Assembly: GCF_003945595.2 (NCBI RefSeq)
Contig: NW_024104315.1
Span: 434,001 to 498,000 of the forward strand
DNA: 64,000 bases
Direction: 5' to 3'
Origin: Pipra filicauda
Lineage: Eukaryota > Chordata > Aves > Passeriformes > Pipridae
Shown piece by piece: positions 11,901-24,733 of the stretch (position 1 is the first letter of the stretch; the number at the start of each line of letters is the position of its first letter). The position numbers and the translations under genes were made by a program. The notes beneath the pieces were generated by a model. The model searched no databases, was not told where the DNA came from, and saw only the letters and a program-made list of their open reading frames with translations.

Positions 11901-14900
11901 GGATATATTCCTTCTTTCCAATGTTCCTCTGGTTTAAACCACTCACATGGAGGATACAAAGGTTGAAACACTCAAGTGGAGACCTCCCTCCGGGAGCAGC
12001 TTTTTGGTCAGATGTGTCCAAATTCCTCCTGCTGAGGTACCCAACAGATTTCCCCAATAACCCCTTTGCAGGGCATCTGGTTCTCTGAGTGCTCAGAACT
12101 TCTCTCAGATTTACACAGAGGTCCTGAAGCTCCCAGACTCATTAATTCACATTTTAAAGCATCATTAATTCACAAAGTTTTCCCGGATGTTAATGGAGGA
12201 TTTTATGAGCTCTTATTTATAGGAGGATGAAATAAATGAAAACAATATTCTGTCATTTCCCAGTTCCACGCTGCACCTTTCTTGGAAAGTATGAAAACAA
12301 AGCAAACCTGCCAAAACCATTTAAAACTAAAAGGTTTTACTTTCAACTTCTGATTTTCCGAGCTACTCCAGGGGAACTTGTATCTTACGTCCGATATTTT
12401 AAGAACTTTGATCAGCATAATAACATGGAGGAGATTTTCTAGAATTGGAGGATAATTTCTTGCTTTCTTGCTGTACAAGGGTTGGAATAATTGTGAGTGA
12501 CAGCCACAATTATTTAAACTATTGCACTGTGTAGCCCCACCTCCCCTTTAATGGTTCAGGGGAGAATATATGTATCACATTAGCATAAATTTCATTTACT
12601 GTCTCATATAAAATGCAAATCAAGAAGGCTAAACTTTAAGTAGCATTCATTTAGTTTTTCATGCAGGACAAGGATTCTTACTGAGGGGGAGGGAGAAACA
12701 TAAAGGGAGTAATCAACATAAAGCTACAAATAATTTGAATTAATCCATGAAGATAGAGCACAGTCCTGAGTGTCCCTTAGATACTGGTTTGGGAATCCTA
12801 AATATTTTTTTCTGTATCTGTCAGTTTTCTCAGATGTGATGAGATGCAGCCCCCCTCAAATTCTGTGCTAAAACCCCCTTATTTAAACCCATTTTGAGGG
12901 CAGCTCTTCAGCAGTGCCAGTGAATTGCAACTGAGGGTGTGATTCCTCAAATATTTTCAATCCAAGACCAAAATCTTTCTTCTGTTGAGGCTCTGATCCC
13001 TCAACTCATCAGTGGATGATCCATTTCCTTCCATGGGATGATTAATCCAACAATTATCACGGATATGGGTGTCAGGAGCCAGCCCTGGATCAACATCTCA
13101 GAGGTTTGTGCCTTGAACACTCAAACCACCCTTATGAAATGCTACTCTCCTGCACAAAATCTCCCCTCACAACCTTGTTTTCTGGCAAGCCTGGCAAAAC
13201 AAACAAGCTTTGAAGTATTCCCTAAAATTCTTCCCAAACTGTAAGTCAAGAGCGACTTTCTACGGCGTGACAAGAGTTTAACATGATTCCTGTGTTTATA
13301 AATATATATATTTTAAGTCAGAGTTCCTTATTTATCATAGGATTCGAGAAACAAAGGTCTCCTGCCTTTGATTTCCTGGGAGAAAACATTTTACAGCTGC
13401 CTCTGTGGAGTTCTAAGGGTTGTTTAAAGGCATCTGCTTTTTTCAGGACGGAAGTTCAAGGGAAATGATTTCAAAGAACCTCAGAGGAGAGAAGCTGAAG
13501 TTGGCAGATCTTCTCATTTGTATATTCCTTAGCTCTTATTTGAAAGGAGAAGAAGAAATCTGGTTGTTTTGTAGAGACAGAACTGAGATGGAAATTGCCA
13601 AAAACACAAATCAGCTCCGAAGGAATGAAGACTTGCCCTGTCATCTGGATGTTGGTCACACAAGTGGAATGGTAAAGCCAGAGTGTAATGGTTAAACCTC
13701 TTTAACCTCATCAACCCTCTGTTAAAGATGCAATTCAAGGCATCTGAATCAAATTTCTCGGGGAAACCTCAGTAAAACTGAAATAGTGGTGAAAAAATGA
13801 TGGAAAAGTGTCATTTTGTTAATTTTCTCACCAGTTTTAACTACAGATTTCCATTTGTGTTCAAAACACTGCTCTGCCATTATTTGCCCTTTTTTTTTTT
13901 TCTTGAAGCTGTTGGAAATAACTAATAATATCTAGGAGATTTGCTGGAATCGGAGGGTAATTTCTAGTTGTAAGTTGCTTTTTTAATGTACCAACAACAT
14001 TCCTGGAGCAGCAGAAGTCAGAAAGAGCATTCTGCAGTCCCTTTCCCCAGGAATCACTTGACCTTTGAAGCAGACACTGTCTGGGAATCTACTGTTTCTC
14101 TTCAGGGTTCCATTTAGAAACAAACACTGCAAAAAGGTTGCAGCTTTACTGAAAAACCTTTGGTTTATTCACCCACTGAAAAACTGAACCTGCAACAGCA
14201 GCAAGAGACTCTGTAAACGGGCTGCAACAGGCCTTGCTGATGATTCCTGCTTGCAACATCATCTCAAATTATTATATCATGTTAAACTCAGAAAAATCAG
14301 ACAAAGCTTTGGTTAATTAAAATAAGTTGATTGCTTTTCATTTGCCATTGGAGTGTTGACAGTTCCCTCGTCTGTGGCACCTCCTGAACAGCTCACAGCA
14401 ACGTGACACCATAATTTCAACCAGGGTGAAGTGATTACGTGATCCAATTTAGGAGACAGTTGCATCCTGGGAAGGCAGATTATCAGACAAAATGGTGTGT
14501 CAGCTTCGTTCACGAGAAAGGAGAATTCGAGAGATTATTTTGCCTTCAGATCTAATATCCCCTGTTCATAGTTAGTGACTGTATTTTCTTCTTGGTCACA
14601 GTTAATTTTCTTTCTGCATTTGACGTATTTTCCTGGTTTTCAGAGAAATATCTTGTGCTATTCTATTGAAATATCTTGTGTTATTCTATTGTCTATAAAA
14701 CCAAGTTCTGTTTAAAGATAGTCCCTTGATTTCATTTATTTGTGTCTTCATCCAGCTCTACTTTTTTTCCCAACGTATTTAGGGCTCAATGTCTTAAGAG
14801 GCCTCTCCAGAACACTCAAATGGAAGTATCTGACAGCTCATTTTAGGCCTCTCTAAGCTAATCTTCTCCAGCCTGCACATCAGATCCCTGCTCATCCAGA

Positions 14901-16597
14901 ACTCTTGGTTAACAGCCTGGATCAAGCCAGACCCTCTCTGGATTTCAGCTGTACAAAGAGGAGAGTAGGAAGCACTCTTGGCACACAAGAAATAATTTAC
15001 TATGACGATCAGAATAGAAAAATTAAGAATTATATGTTTCCACAGATCACTTTACTGATTAATTTACTGAATTATTTCAGCAGACCAAACTCCAAAGGGG
15101 GTGGTTTTGCTCAGTGTCCTCACTCTTATTGCTTTCCTGCCCCTCACACTCACCACCTCACCCTCTTGCGTTTGAGGTTGGATCAATATTAGCAAAAACC
15201 TGACCTGGCTGCCATTGAAACAACAGCAAAACTTACTTTTTTTCTTGACTGGAAACACGACCAGGCTCAGATTTTTTTTTTTGTCTTTTAATTACCAGGA
15301 GGTTTTAAAGGTGAGCCTCGTTCTATCCGGCTTCGTTTGATCTGGGTAGTGACCTTTCCTGGCACCCTCACGGCCACATCTCAGAGCCTTGAGCTGCAGG
15401 GAGAGCTCTTTCCGTGAGGTCAGAGGAGTAAAGCCACAGAAGGATAAAACACCCAGCTCTGAAGATGTCCCCAAAACGACAAAGAGCACAACTAATTAGA
15501 TTATTTTATGCTATTGAATCTTTTCAAGCGATTTGAGATCTGTTTTCCATCTCCCCTCCCCGGTGGCTTCTCTGAGCTCTACAACATCAGTGTGTTCTTT
15601 GTAGCTGCTGTTCCCCAGACTAAATTAAACCCTGGTGAAAATGGCTAAGCCTGACTTTGATAATCCACTTGGGCAGACTAATGTCTAACCTGAGCTGTGC
15701 TTTCTGTCCAGCATGCTTGGCATTCTCTCTGCTGTTTTCAAAACACCTTCATATAATCACTGGTCCCAAAGAAAGGATTAATCTGTCATTTCTTAAGATT
15801 AATTCATCTTATTTAAATCCTTCTTCGATAAATATTTGAAATTAAGACAAATGTTACACATAAGGGATTTAATTAACAATGTGGTTTTAGTATTCTTTTC
15901 CTTTCAGGTTGGGTTTGGTTTTTATACTTTCTGAAGTCTGGGGAGATTATTCAGTTTCTCTTGCAATCTTTTAATCTCTTCTGTATGAAATATTTAAACT
16001 TTCAACATGTAATAATTATGAGTAAGATCAAGATTGGAGCTTAGAGCAACTTAGGGGAAATTCTTTCATTTCATCCTGTGATGGCCTGAGAGCATTAAAA
16101 TTACAAAATCAACATTCTCCTGTTTCCTTTAAGGCCATAGCGTTGCTGCCCTTTTATATTAAAATATATCTTCTTTTTTTTTTTTTTAATGTTCTTATCA
16201 TATTTCAGACTCCCTGACTGAAAGATCTAAATTCTACCTGGTTGATTTGCCTATAAAATATGGTTCTTCAGGTTGTTTTATCTGAGCTGTGGGTTTAGGA
16301 CTGACCTTAGGTCTTTGGGTTTCTTACTTGAGCAGGGGATAAGCAGCTGTGTCCTGTCTGTGGGCCTCACACAGCCTTCAACCAAACCATGGGAAAGATT
16401 CATTCCTGAATGGGAGGAAGTGTTGAGGGACAACGATCAGAGGAAGAATTAAAGTATCTATCTCAAACCTTCTCCAGTCCTAATCTTTTGGACATTTCGG
16501 AGAGCCCAGTTTTAAGTGGATTGTGAAAGAGCACAGCAAATTCCATTGCAGATCTGAAAATGGAACTGAGGGCCTCAAAATCCCAGGACATCCCTCT
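8997..16597. other. Intergenic, AT-rich, no gene recognised
   Basis: Mostly unique AT-rich DNA. It includes a possible CR1 tail at 10272-10302 ('catccagcctcagttatcct'), an octamer ATGCAAAT at 12613-12620 and a 23-bp tandem duplication at 14645-14690. No exon or RNA gene could be supported. Confidence 0.45.
14645..14690. repeat. 23-bp tandem duplication
   Basis: Two adjacent copies of a 23-bp unit beginning gaaatatcttgtg and ending ttctatt, differing at one position (C against T). Confidence 0.95.
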
Positions 16598-16688
16598 CTT
16601 AAACCTGTCCATGGGCTTGGCAGTGCTGGGTTAACAGTTGGACTCAAGGATCTTAAGGGTCTTTTCCAGCCTAAATGATTCTTTGTCC
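16598..16688 (+). mobile_element. Old CR1 LINE 3' end
   Basis: 'gggcttggcagtgctgggtt', 'aacagttggactcaaggatc' and 'gtcttttccagcctaaatga' match the CR1 subfamily whose 3' end reads ggacTcgatgatcttaaagg. Diverged copy. Confidence 0.8.
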
Positions 16689-19600
16689 CTATTTTAAATG
16701 GACCAATGGTTGTGTCTAACAGGAATGGCTTTTCCTTTTCCTTCCCTTTCCTTTGTTTCTGTTTTTCCTGAAAACACCTCATTATGCCAAACCAAGGCTC
16801 CTCTGATGTTCCTTTTTATCACCTCAAAACTTTTTAAAGCCAAACCAGCTGTGGGTTGTTCCTTCAGGAGGAGCCTCCTTTATTGCAGCTCTGAGGCACA
16901 AACACATCGTTGGCTTTACTTGTAGTTTTAGCTTCTTGTTTGTTCTCCTTTACCTTCCTTTCAAATTGGGGATGTAAAACCAGCAAATGTCTTCATTTGG
17001 CTTGTGCTGATTTCATCACTATGTGGGGCAAATTCTTCCCGGTTTTGTGGCTTCATTTTGTTTCTTAGTCAACATTATTTTGCTGTTTGATCTTTTTTTT
17101 AGTCAATGACAAAAGTGGCTTTGGTGACAATCTCTCTGTTCCTTGTATTCTCTTTAATAATTGTAACTGTGTGGCTTTACTGCAGTTGTCTCAGAAAATA
17201 TGTGATGGACAAGGTACAGAACATGCAGAAGGCATTCCCTGTCCTGGTGGGGCCTTCTCCTCCCTGTGCCCACAGGAGCACAGGAAAAAATGGGGAAAAA
17301 ATGTCCAAAAGTTTCCTTTTTTTCCCCCTTTTTTTTTGTAAACTTTGTTTCTCCCTGCCTGGCAGGAGGGAGAAGCAGCTAATGTCTCCCTGCTGAAAGC
17401 ATTAACTGATTGCATTGTTGCTTGAGCACAGCAGCTGTCCTTATACATTTAGACTCCCAGTGACAACAAAATTAAGGCAGCCTCCCCTTCTGTCAGGCAA
17501 TAAAATGATTTTCTCAACTTCTTTATCTCTTCTGAGAACTTCTCAGTGCCTGCCTTTCTCTGGCTGCAGTGAGATGCTCCATTTGAACCCATCATAACGG
17601 AGGGGACCTTTTACTCAGTGTTTGCCAGAATGGAAAAAAACCCCCAAAATAATCTGTATTCTGGCATGTCCTGGGGGCTGATTTCCTCCAATTTTCCATT
17701 TGCTTTGAGTTGGTTGGTGTGGGTGGGTGTTTAATCTCATTTGTGCTCAGTAGTTGCCCGTGGCTTTTGTGATTAAATGGTTCTTGTTTTGCCCCTGGCA
17801 AAGCTCAGTTCCCTGGCTGACAGGAAGGAGGGTGCTGCTGCAAGGGCTTAACTAGTGAATTTTGGAGCCTGGGAGGGTTCTCAAGCCTTCTGTTGGATCA
17901 CAAAACTAAATTAGCACCCAGAATTTTCTAGTGAGCTTTCTGTGTGTTGTTGCTGTCCCTTGGCAGGTGAAGGGCTCCCAGGTGAGGGTTGGAGCCAAAT
18001 TCCATCTTCTCTTGCTCTCCTCCAGGGCTGGTAACACCAAGGGGGCAACCAGGCTTTGGGTGTCCTGCAGCAACTGTGCTGATCTCCTGCCACTGCTCCA
18101 GGCTCTGTCAGGGTCCATCTCATGGGGCAGTTCAGGATTTCTGTCAGATCTAGAGGAGGCCGAGGTCTCAGGGGGGCAGCCCAGGACAGCCCTGGGTTCA
18201 TAAACCACCTCCAACAGCCCCGTGATCCTTCTTAACAATTTTACACCTCTTTTTTTTAGGGCCAAGGGCTCCCTCTGGCTCATTTGGGCAATTTAATTGT
18301 TCCATTTTGCCCTTTGTACAGACAATGATGTGACATCCAGAAGTCCCACATAGTTCCCCCTGTCAGGATCTTAGGATGACATGAAAGTACAATGGACTAA
18401 GAAAATAATTTTAGACTCAGTCTTTTCTTCTTTCAGTGACCTATTTTGGACCCTTCTCTTGCAGCAGCCATCCCACCTGCAATCAAAGAATTAAGAATTG
18501 AATGTGTATCACCTCTGCTGAATAGCTGATTGCAGTGCGAATATAGATCTATATTCTTCTGATTTTATGTATATTTAAATTTAAAATGTATATTTAAATT
18601 TAAATATCTGTTGTTTTTAATGGTAGAATAACTCTTCAATCTTTTAATACCTTGTTTTGCCCAGAGCTGATTGTTTCTCCTCACATGCACTCGCCAGTTC
18701 CAGCTCAATGTTCTAAAACCACCAACTCTAACTTAGAGACTGCAGGGTAAAAGGCTGCATCATCCAAATTTACCACAGCAGGATCCTTCACCTATTTTCT
18801 GAAACATTTAGTTTCATTTTTTCCTCTCCATCTGACCCTTGCAGCTCAGCATTGGTAATTAGCCCCCTGCTTCTTCCAGAGCTACTAAAAACCAGGGAAA
18901 AATAAATGTTTCCATTTGAAACCATTATTGCAGAGGTAGCGCCGTGGAACACTGGAGACTCACTCCTGATGGAAGGGCAATTTTCATAAAACCACACTCA
19001 GGCATTTGGGTTCAAGTTTTCAGAATTAAGAACAATATATTTTCTTTTCTTTTTCTTTTCTTTTTTTTTTTTTTAATGAAAACTTGAGGCGGTGCCATTT
19101 CTGTGTTTCAGAGTATGAGCTCAGCTGTTAAAATCTCAGCTTGAGATGCTCTCGTTCTAAAATCCCTGATAGAAACCCCTCCAATTTGAAAGAATTAAAA
19201 TTAGTATTAATGGAAGCAAAGAAAAAGCCATTGGGAACATCACTTCTTCTCCAGTGGTACCCAAAGTAAACGATGTTTGTATGGGAGGATGCTCAAGCAA
19301 AGAATTGTTTTTTAGAAAATTGCTATTTGCAAAATAATTTACCATCACACATAGTCCTAACAGTGCTTTTTGTAGTAGCTCCAGCAACAAAATATCCTTC
19401 CATTTACTCCATCTTACGCCACTCAAATCAAACTCGAAGTTGAAAGAGTCCAGGAAAGGCTCAGATCAGCTGCTCTGAGCTTTCTGCACACAGATATGAT
19501 GAAGCAGATATTTCGTTCAATCATTAAATACCAAAATCAACCCAGAATTTACCAAAACCTCCCAGGAAATATTGCACCTTGTAACTCGGGCTCTGCTGCT

Positions 19601-20040
19601 CTGCTTCTTGTTCCATCTATGGATTTAAATTTAAATCCTATTTTCTTCCTCCTGCAAGGGACATATTAGAACAGATGTTGTTGACTGTTAGAGCCTAATC
19701 CTGCAATGACACCACGTCCAGCTCATCCCATTTTCTTATGGAATTTGATGGTTTTCTTTAAGCTTCAGCTGCTTTGTATCACCCAGCTGTTTAAGGAGCT
19801 CAGCCTCTCATTCATTCCAAGAGAATTCCTGAACAGGCAGGATTGAGGGCTTGGAGGCCCAGAAAGCCCCACATATCTAAATGTCAAGATTGTTGCCTGT
19901 TTTGTGTGACAACCGTGATGTTTTTAATGTGTTCACCCAGAAATAAGGGGAGGTGTTCAGGGATGGTGAGGAGGAGCAGCACAGACCCCCCTGAGAGCCA
20001 GAGCTGGGGGTGGATTTTTGGAGGGCACTGCAATGACAAC
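16689..20040. other. Intergenic, one exon-like segment
   Basis: Unique sequence with a T-rich hydrophobic exon-like stretch at 17103-17213 (see findings), a 19-bp tandem duplication at 18567-18604 and a T-rich run at about 19041-19075. No gene assigned. Confidence 0.45.
18567..18604. repeat. 19-bp AT-rich tandem duplication
   Basis: Two perfect adjacent copies of the unit atgtatatttaaatttaaa. Confidence 0.95.
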
Positions 20041-20451
20041 CAGAAAATCATGATGGGGCAGCTCTGCTGGGAGGAAAGGCTGAGAGAACTGGGATTGTTC
20101 AGCCTGGAGAAGGGAACCTTTGGGGTGACCTAATTATGGCCTTCCAGGACCTGAAGGAAGATGGAAGATGGAGACAGACTATTTACAAGGGCCTGGAGTG
20201 AAAGAACAAAGGGGAATGGCTTCAAACTGACAAAGGGCGGGGTTAGAGAGGATATTGGGAAGGAATTCTTGGCTGTGAGGGTGGGGAGGCCCCGGCACTG
20301 CCCCTGGATCCCTGGAAGTGTCCAAGGCCAGGTTGGATGGGGCTTGGAGCAACCTGGGCTAGTGGAAGGTGTCCCTGCCCATGGCAGGGGGTGGAATGAG
20401 ATGGATTTTAAGGTCCCTTCCCACCCAAACCATTCTGGGATTCCATGATCT
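20041..20451 (+). mobile_element. CR1 LINE 3' fragment, ~410 bp
   Basis: One of the longer plus-strand copies: 'aaggctgagagaactgggat', 'tggcttcaaactgacaaagg', 'gatattgggaaggaattctt', 'ggcttggagcaacctgggct' and the tail 'ccattctgggattccatgat'. It shows the standard order of CR1 3' segments. Confidence 0.93.
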
Positions 20452-22205
20452 TACAGTGTCCACTGGTTTAGCTTGAAGGCTCCAACTTCCCCTTTCTCCC
20501 ACCTCTCTCTTCTACACTTGTGATTTTCAGAGATGAATCAGAAGCAGTGTTGTCTCTTTGTGTGTTTTATCGAGTTCCCCTTTTCCTCTGAAGGTTTTAT
20601 TTACTCCCCTCTTGACTCGATGCCACTCTGCTTCAAAAATTCTCCTCAACTTCGACTTCTCCTGCAGCACAAAGGCAACCTGAGGGCCCTTAAATCCACC
20701 ATTAAAATGTTTATTTTCATGCCTTTCCAAGCCCCTGGAAATACACATTATACTACACGGTATTGTTGTAAATACCATTTCTCTTAATGCAATGATCTCA
20801 GCCTAATCTTCCAAGGGTGTGAATATGCTTAAAGAGATGGATGCTAAAGAAATTAAAATGAGCTAAGAGAAGATGCTTCATAACCCTAGAAATATTGCAA
20901 GCATTATTTAAAGCAGTTAATATTTTTACAGCCTCGTGAATGCTAATCTCTGGGAAATCTCAGGTACCAAATATAGTTTTAATTCTCAATTTTAGTTATC
21001 ACAAACTGGAACTGTAAATTAATTTCAGCACTATAAAAAGTAATAGAGACGTTTATTTTCTTAAGCAATCTGGCTTATTCAGCTGCAGACTAGAGCTGAA
21101 TTAATGGTCCTGCTATGCTGAATGCAAAATTAGTGATAATGGGAAATGCATGTAATGATAATATCTGCTGGAAGAGTTATAATGCTGGGGTCCAAATTTT
21201 TCTCATTAATATACTCCATTACTATTAAAAAATGATACTCAGCTTCCTATCTGGCACTTGAGTGCTTTTATGGTGAGTTTTTTTATAAAATACGGCCCCT
21301 TTTGCAGCATCAGTACAACCTGAGTGGGCTTCAATCTTTTGGGGGGGTGTTAAGTGTAGAATTATGGTGCCTGTTGTATTTCCATAATCCAAAGTCAGGA
21401 TAAGATAAAACCTTGAAAAAGTCACTGGGTGTGGCTCCAAACTTCAGTCTGGAGAGGTGGAAGGAGGTGCTAAATCGGAAAAAGTAGAGATCCACAGCAG
21501 ATCAATAACAGGACCCTGCTTCCCCCATCCCAGAAGAGAATTTCCTAGATTACAGATTGAGGGTTTATGTGGATCTGGATGAACATGTACAAGAGACAAG
21601 AAGCAGTCCAGAGAAGTGCACGAGGAGACTGAAAATGTGATCAAGAAAGAAAGTGAGAAGACTTAGAGACTATGAGATATACACATGGAACTGTGAGAAG
21701 GAAAAGTGGCTTCCCGTGTTGGATCCTGTTGTGCATCAGAAACCAGAGAAAAACCTTTTGATTTTATATTTTATTGTATTTATTCTGTCTGTTATGTTCC
21801 CTGTGAGTGATAGGGTATTGCCAAGGAGATTTATTGCTTGGTTTCTCTCCCTAACAGAAGCATCTCCCAAGACTATCACCGTCCCTCGACTCGCTCAGAG
21901 TTTGTTATGAAGGAGTTTTACTTCAGTAAAGGTGTTTCTCTAAATGTAGCTCTGACAACTGCATGGAACAGGAGTGTCCAAGCATGGTGGGAGGTGTTAG
22001 ACCTGCAGGAGGAGGTGGGATGAGCAGCCCAGTTCCTCCCAGCAGGCCCCCATGGTGAGCTGAGCCCTATGTGCTCAGAGGTTCTTTTCAAGCTGTTCCA
22101 AACATGAATCGCTCTGAGCTCGTGGCATTAAACAAAAGTCAGAGCAAAGAGCAGAGCAAGAGCAAACTGATCCTCCAGCATTAAAGATGACCAGCTTTAA
22201 TGTGA
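20452..22205. other. Intergenic, includes AT-rich candidate conserved block
   Basis: 20820-21200 is repeat-free, AT-rich and of even complexity, the look of vertebrate conserved non-coding DNA (see findings). No exons recognised. Confidence 0.4.
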
Positions 22206-22337
22206 GAGCATGCAGAGAACCACAGAGTCATTTGAGCTGGAAAAGGTCTCCAAGATCATCGAGTCCAGCTTTGGATCCCCACCTTGTCACCCAGCCCAGA
22301 GCTCTGAGTGCCACGTCCAGTTGTTCCTCGGACACCT
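22206..22337 (-). mobile_element. CR1 LINE 3' end, left part of a split copy
   Basis: 'aaccacagagtcatttgagc', 'tggaaaaggtctccaagatc' and 'cagagctctgagtgccacgt', minus orientation. The sequence is picked up again at 22473 with an overlapping segment. Confidence 0.85.
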
Positions 22338-22472
22338 TCAGCACCTGGTTCCAGTTCACAGATACTCTCTATCAGAAAAATTCTGCCAGGCCACTGAGAT
22401 TCACAAGGCTTTGAAAATTTCTCCTAAAGTCTGATTCATAAAACAAACCTCATTAAAAAAAAAAAAAGCCTC

Positions 22473-22716
22473 CTCCAGTTGTTCCTCGAATACCGGGTTC
22501 CAGTTCCTTGGACACCTCCAGGGATGGGGACTCCACCACCTCCCTGGGAAGCCCCTTCCAATACCTCATAACCCCTTCCATGGAGAAATTCCTCCTGATT
22601 TCCAACCTGGACCTCTTCTGGGGCAACTTGAATCTGTTTCTTCCTGTCCTGTTCCTTGATCCCTGGGAGCAGAGCCCGACCTCCCCCTGGCTACAACCTC
22701 CTGTCAGGTTATTTTG
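22473..22716 (-). mobile_element. CR1 LINE fragment, right part of a split copy
   Basis: Repeats the 'cagttgttcctcg' and 'ggttccagttc' elements of the left part, then continues with 'gacacctccagggatgggga', 'ctccaccacctccctgggaa' and 'ctggggcaacttgaatctgt'. Confidence 0.87.
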
Positions 22717-23680
22717 ACCAGATCCAGGGAGAATGCTGGGGAGGCTGGGATGGAGGGGAGGGCATCAACCTGCTGTGGTGGTGACACCTTCCTCTGCCTA
22801 GAACACAGTGGCTTCCAAAGGGTTTTATACCTCAAGGTGGTTTTGTGGCGAACACGAAATATTTTGTGTTCTGCAGTGTTTATTTTGTTTTCTTTACTTT
22901 GGACTAACGAGCCTGAGTCAGGAAACCATGCAGGCAAAATCAGTATGCACAGTGCAAGCATCAGTTTAAATCTACAAAGTTGCAGTGGGCTATATAAAGA
23001 TTTATTAATCAAAACATTTGCAAAATATTGACTGTGTGTGTGCGCTGTTAGGCCTGAGAGATCATCTCCAAAGTAAAGCTTGAATTAATCACTTCTTCTC
23101 ATCCATTAATCTTGGAAGAATTAAAAAAAAAAAAAAATTCGTAGGAGATATTTGTGGATAATTTTCTAAGTGTGTTTTTGGTAATTTCATTCTCTAATTG
23201 AAAATTATTTCCACTCAACAGTTGTCGTGTAGAGCTCAGAAACAACAGCTTGGGGTAATCAGCCAAAATGTGGCTCATGGAACAAATGGGGGTTTGGTGA
23301 TTCCTGGCTCCTCCCAAATCCCTGGAGGATGAACCCAGGACCTGAAGATCCCAAGGGACCAACCAGAACCACAAAATCACATTTTGATGCCTCTTTTGGC
23401 TCAGACAGTCCCGTGAAGACAAATCTGGGGAAATCTGGTCAGGAGGATCTGGCAGTGTCTGTTCCCTGCACAAATGGAGTTGGAGCACGAGAGTAAAGAA
23501 GAAAATGTGATATTGTTGGGGAAAAAAACAACCATGTTTTAGTATCCAACTAAAGGAAAGTTCCCACTTTTCTTTTTAAAATTACGTTTTGTTTAAAATG
23601 TCTGTCTTGCATTAGCTGAATGAGAAATATTATGCAAAAGCATTAATTAATTAAATTTATTAATTAAAGCATGTAGTGAT
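22717..23680. other. Intergenic, nothing recognised
   Basis: No repeat family or exon supported. An A-run lies at about 23123-23136. Confidence 0.45.
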
Positions 23681-23797
23681 AGGACAAGGGGGATTGGCTT
23701 CAAACTGCCAGAGGGCAGGGTTAGATGGGATATTGGGAAGGAATTCCTGGCTGTGAGGGTGGGGAGGCCCTGCCACAGGTTGCCCAGAGAAGCAACT
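23681..23797 (+). mobile_element. CR1 LINE internal fragment
   Basis: 'acaagggggattggcttcaa', 'agggcagggttagatgggat' and 'gaggccctgccacaggttgc' match the same segment as 20210-20300, but the CR1 3' terminal block is missing. Confidence 0.87.
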
Positions 23798-24033
23798 TGC
23801 TTTAATGAAGACTTTGCATGGAAAAATATGCAAATCTCTGGGTGTTTTAGTTCACATAGACCTCACAAACTATGCCATAAAGATCAAGTATCTCCCATAA
23901 AGTGGCCTATGATGCAGTTCCCATCCCCTGAGGGCTGGGAGAAGCCCATGGATCCAGCCTCCTGCCCACCCTGAACGATGCTGAAAGCCTTGATGTTGTA
24001 CTGACTAAAAAGCAGTGGCATCACTTGGGCTTT

Positions 24034-24088
24034 AGTTATTTATTTTATTTTATTTTTATTTTTGTCTTTATTTTTATATTTATTTTTT
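24034..24088. repeat. (TTTTA)n-like tract
   Basis: Degenerate TTTA/TTTTA units. Confidence 0.85.
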
Positions 24089-24672
24089 AACTTTAATTTC
24101 ATTAAGTGCCAAGGAATGTGCCAGTCCAGCCCAGAGTGCCAATGAGTCAATAAGTGCTGGCAGGTTTATTTGACTTAAAGTTTGTGAAGTGCCACAGAGC
24201 AGCCCTGCTGTAGTTGATGGCTTTAATTTAAAAAAAAAAAAAAGAATCAATTTGTAGGGCTGGCATGATGGGGAGCAACAGCCATGATTTTATTTCACAT
24301 GTGCCTTTTAGTGGCTTCATGAGGAGGTTTTATAAACAAGGTTTTAAAGTGCAAGGCGTGTTGTTATTTTATTTCCTCCCAACAACTAATAAGTGAGAGA
24401 GCCAGGGATGTATTTATAGCTGGATGTGTTTATGGCAGGAATCTTCCAGCCACTGGAGGAAGGAACACACAATCTAATGCAGAGGAATGATTGGGAGCTC
24501 CTACTTAGGAATGTGGTGCCAGAGCTGAATTAGACAAATTATTATAGCAATGTCTGCTCTACACTACCTGCTACTGCAGAATCACTCTCATGATTTTCAG
24601 TCTCAGGCAGAGAGGAAAAATAAGAAATGTGGTGCTATTTTCATTGCACAGCTCTCTATTTTCTGCTCCCCA

Positions 24673-24733
24673 TGTATACATATATATAAATATATTTGTG
24701 AGTATATATATATATTTATATAAATATATATGT
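24673..24733. repeat. (TA)n / TATAAA low-complexity tract
   Basis: Alternating TA with TATAAATA interruptions over about 60 bp. Confidence 0.9.

Noticed and set aside
14800..14900. Possible very old CR1 fragment ('ctaatcttctccagcctg')
   Set aside because: Only about 20 bases resemble CR1; too little to support.
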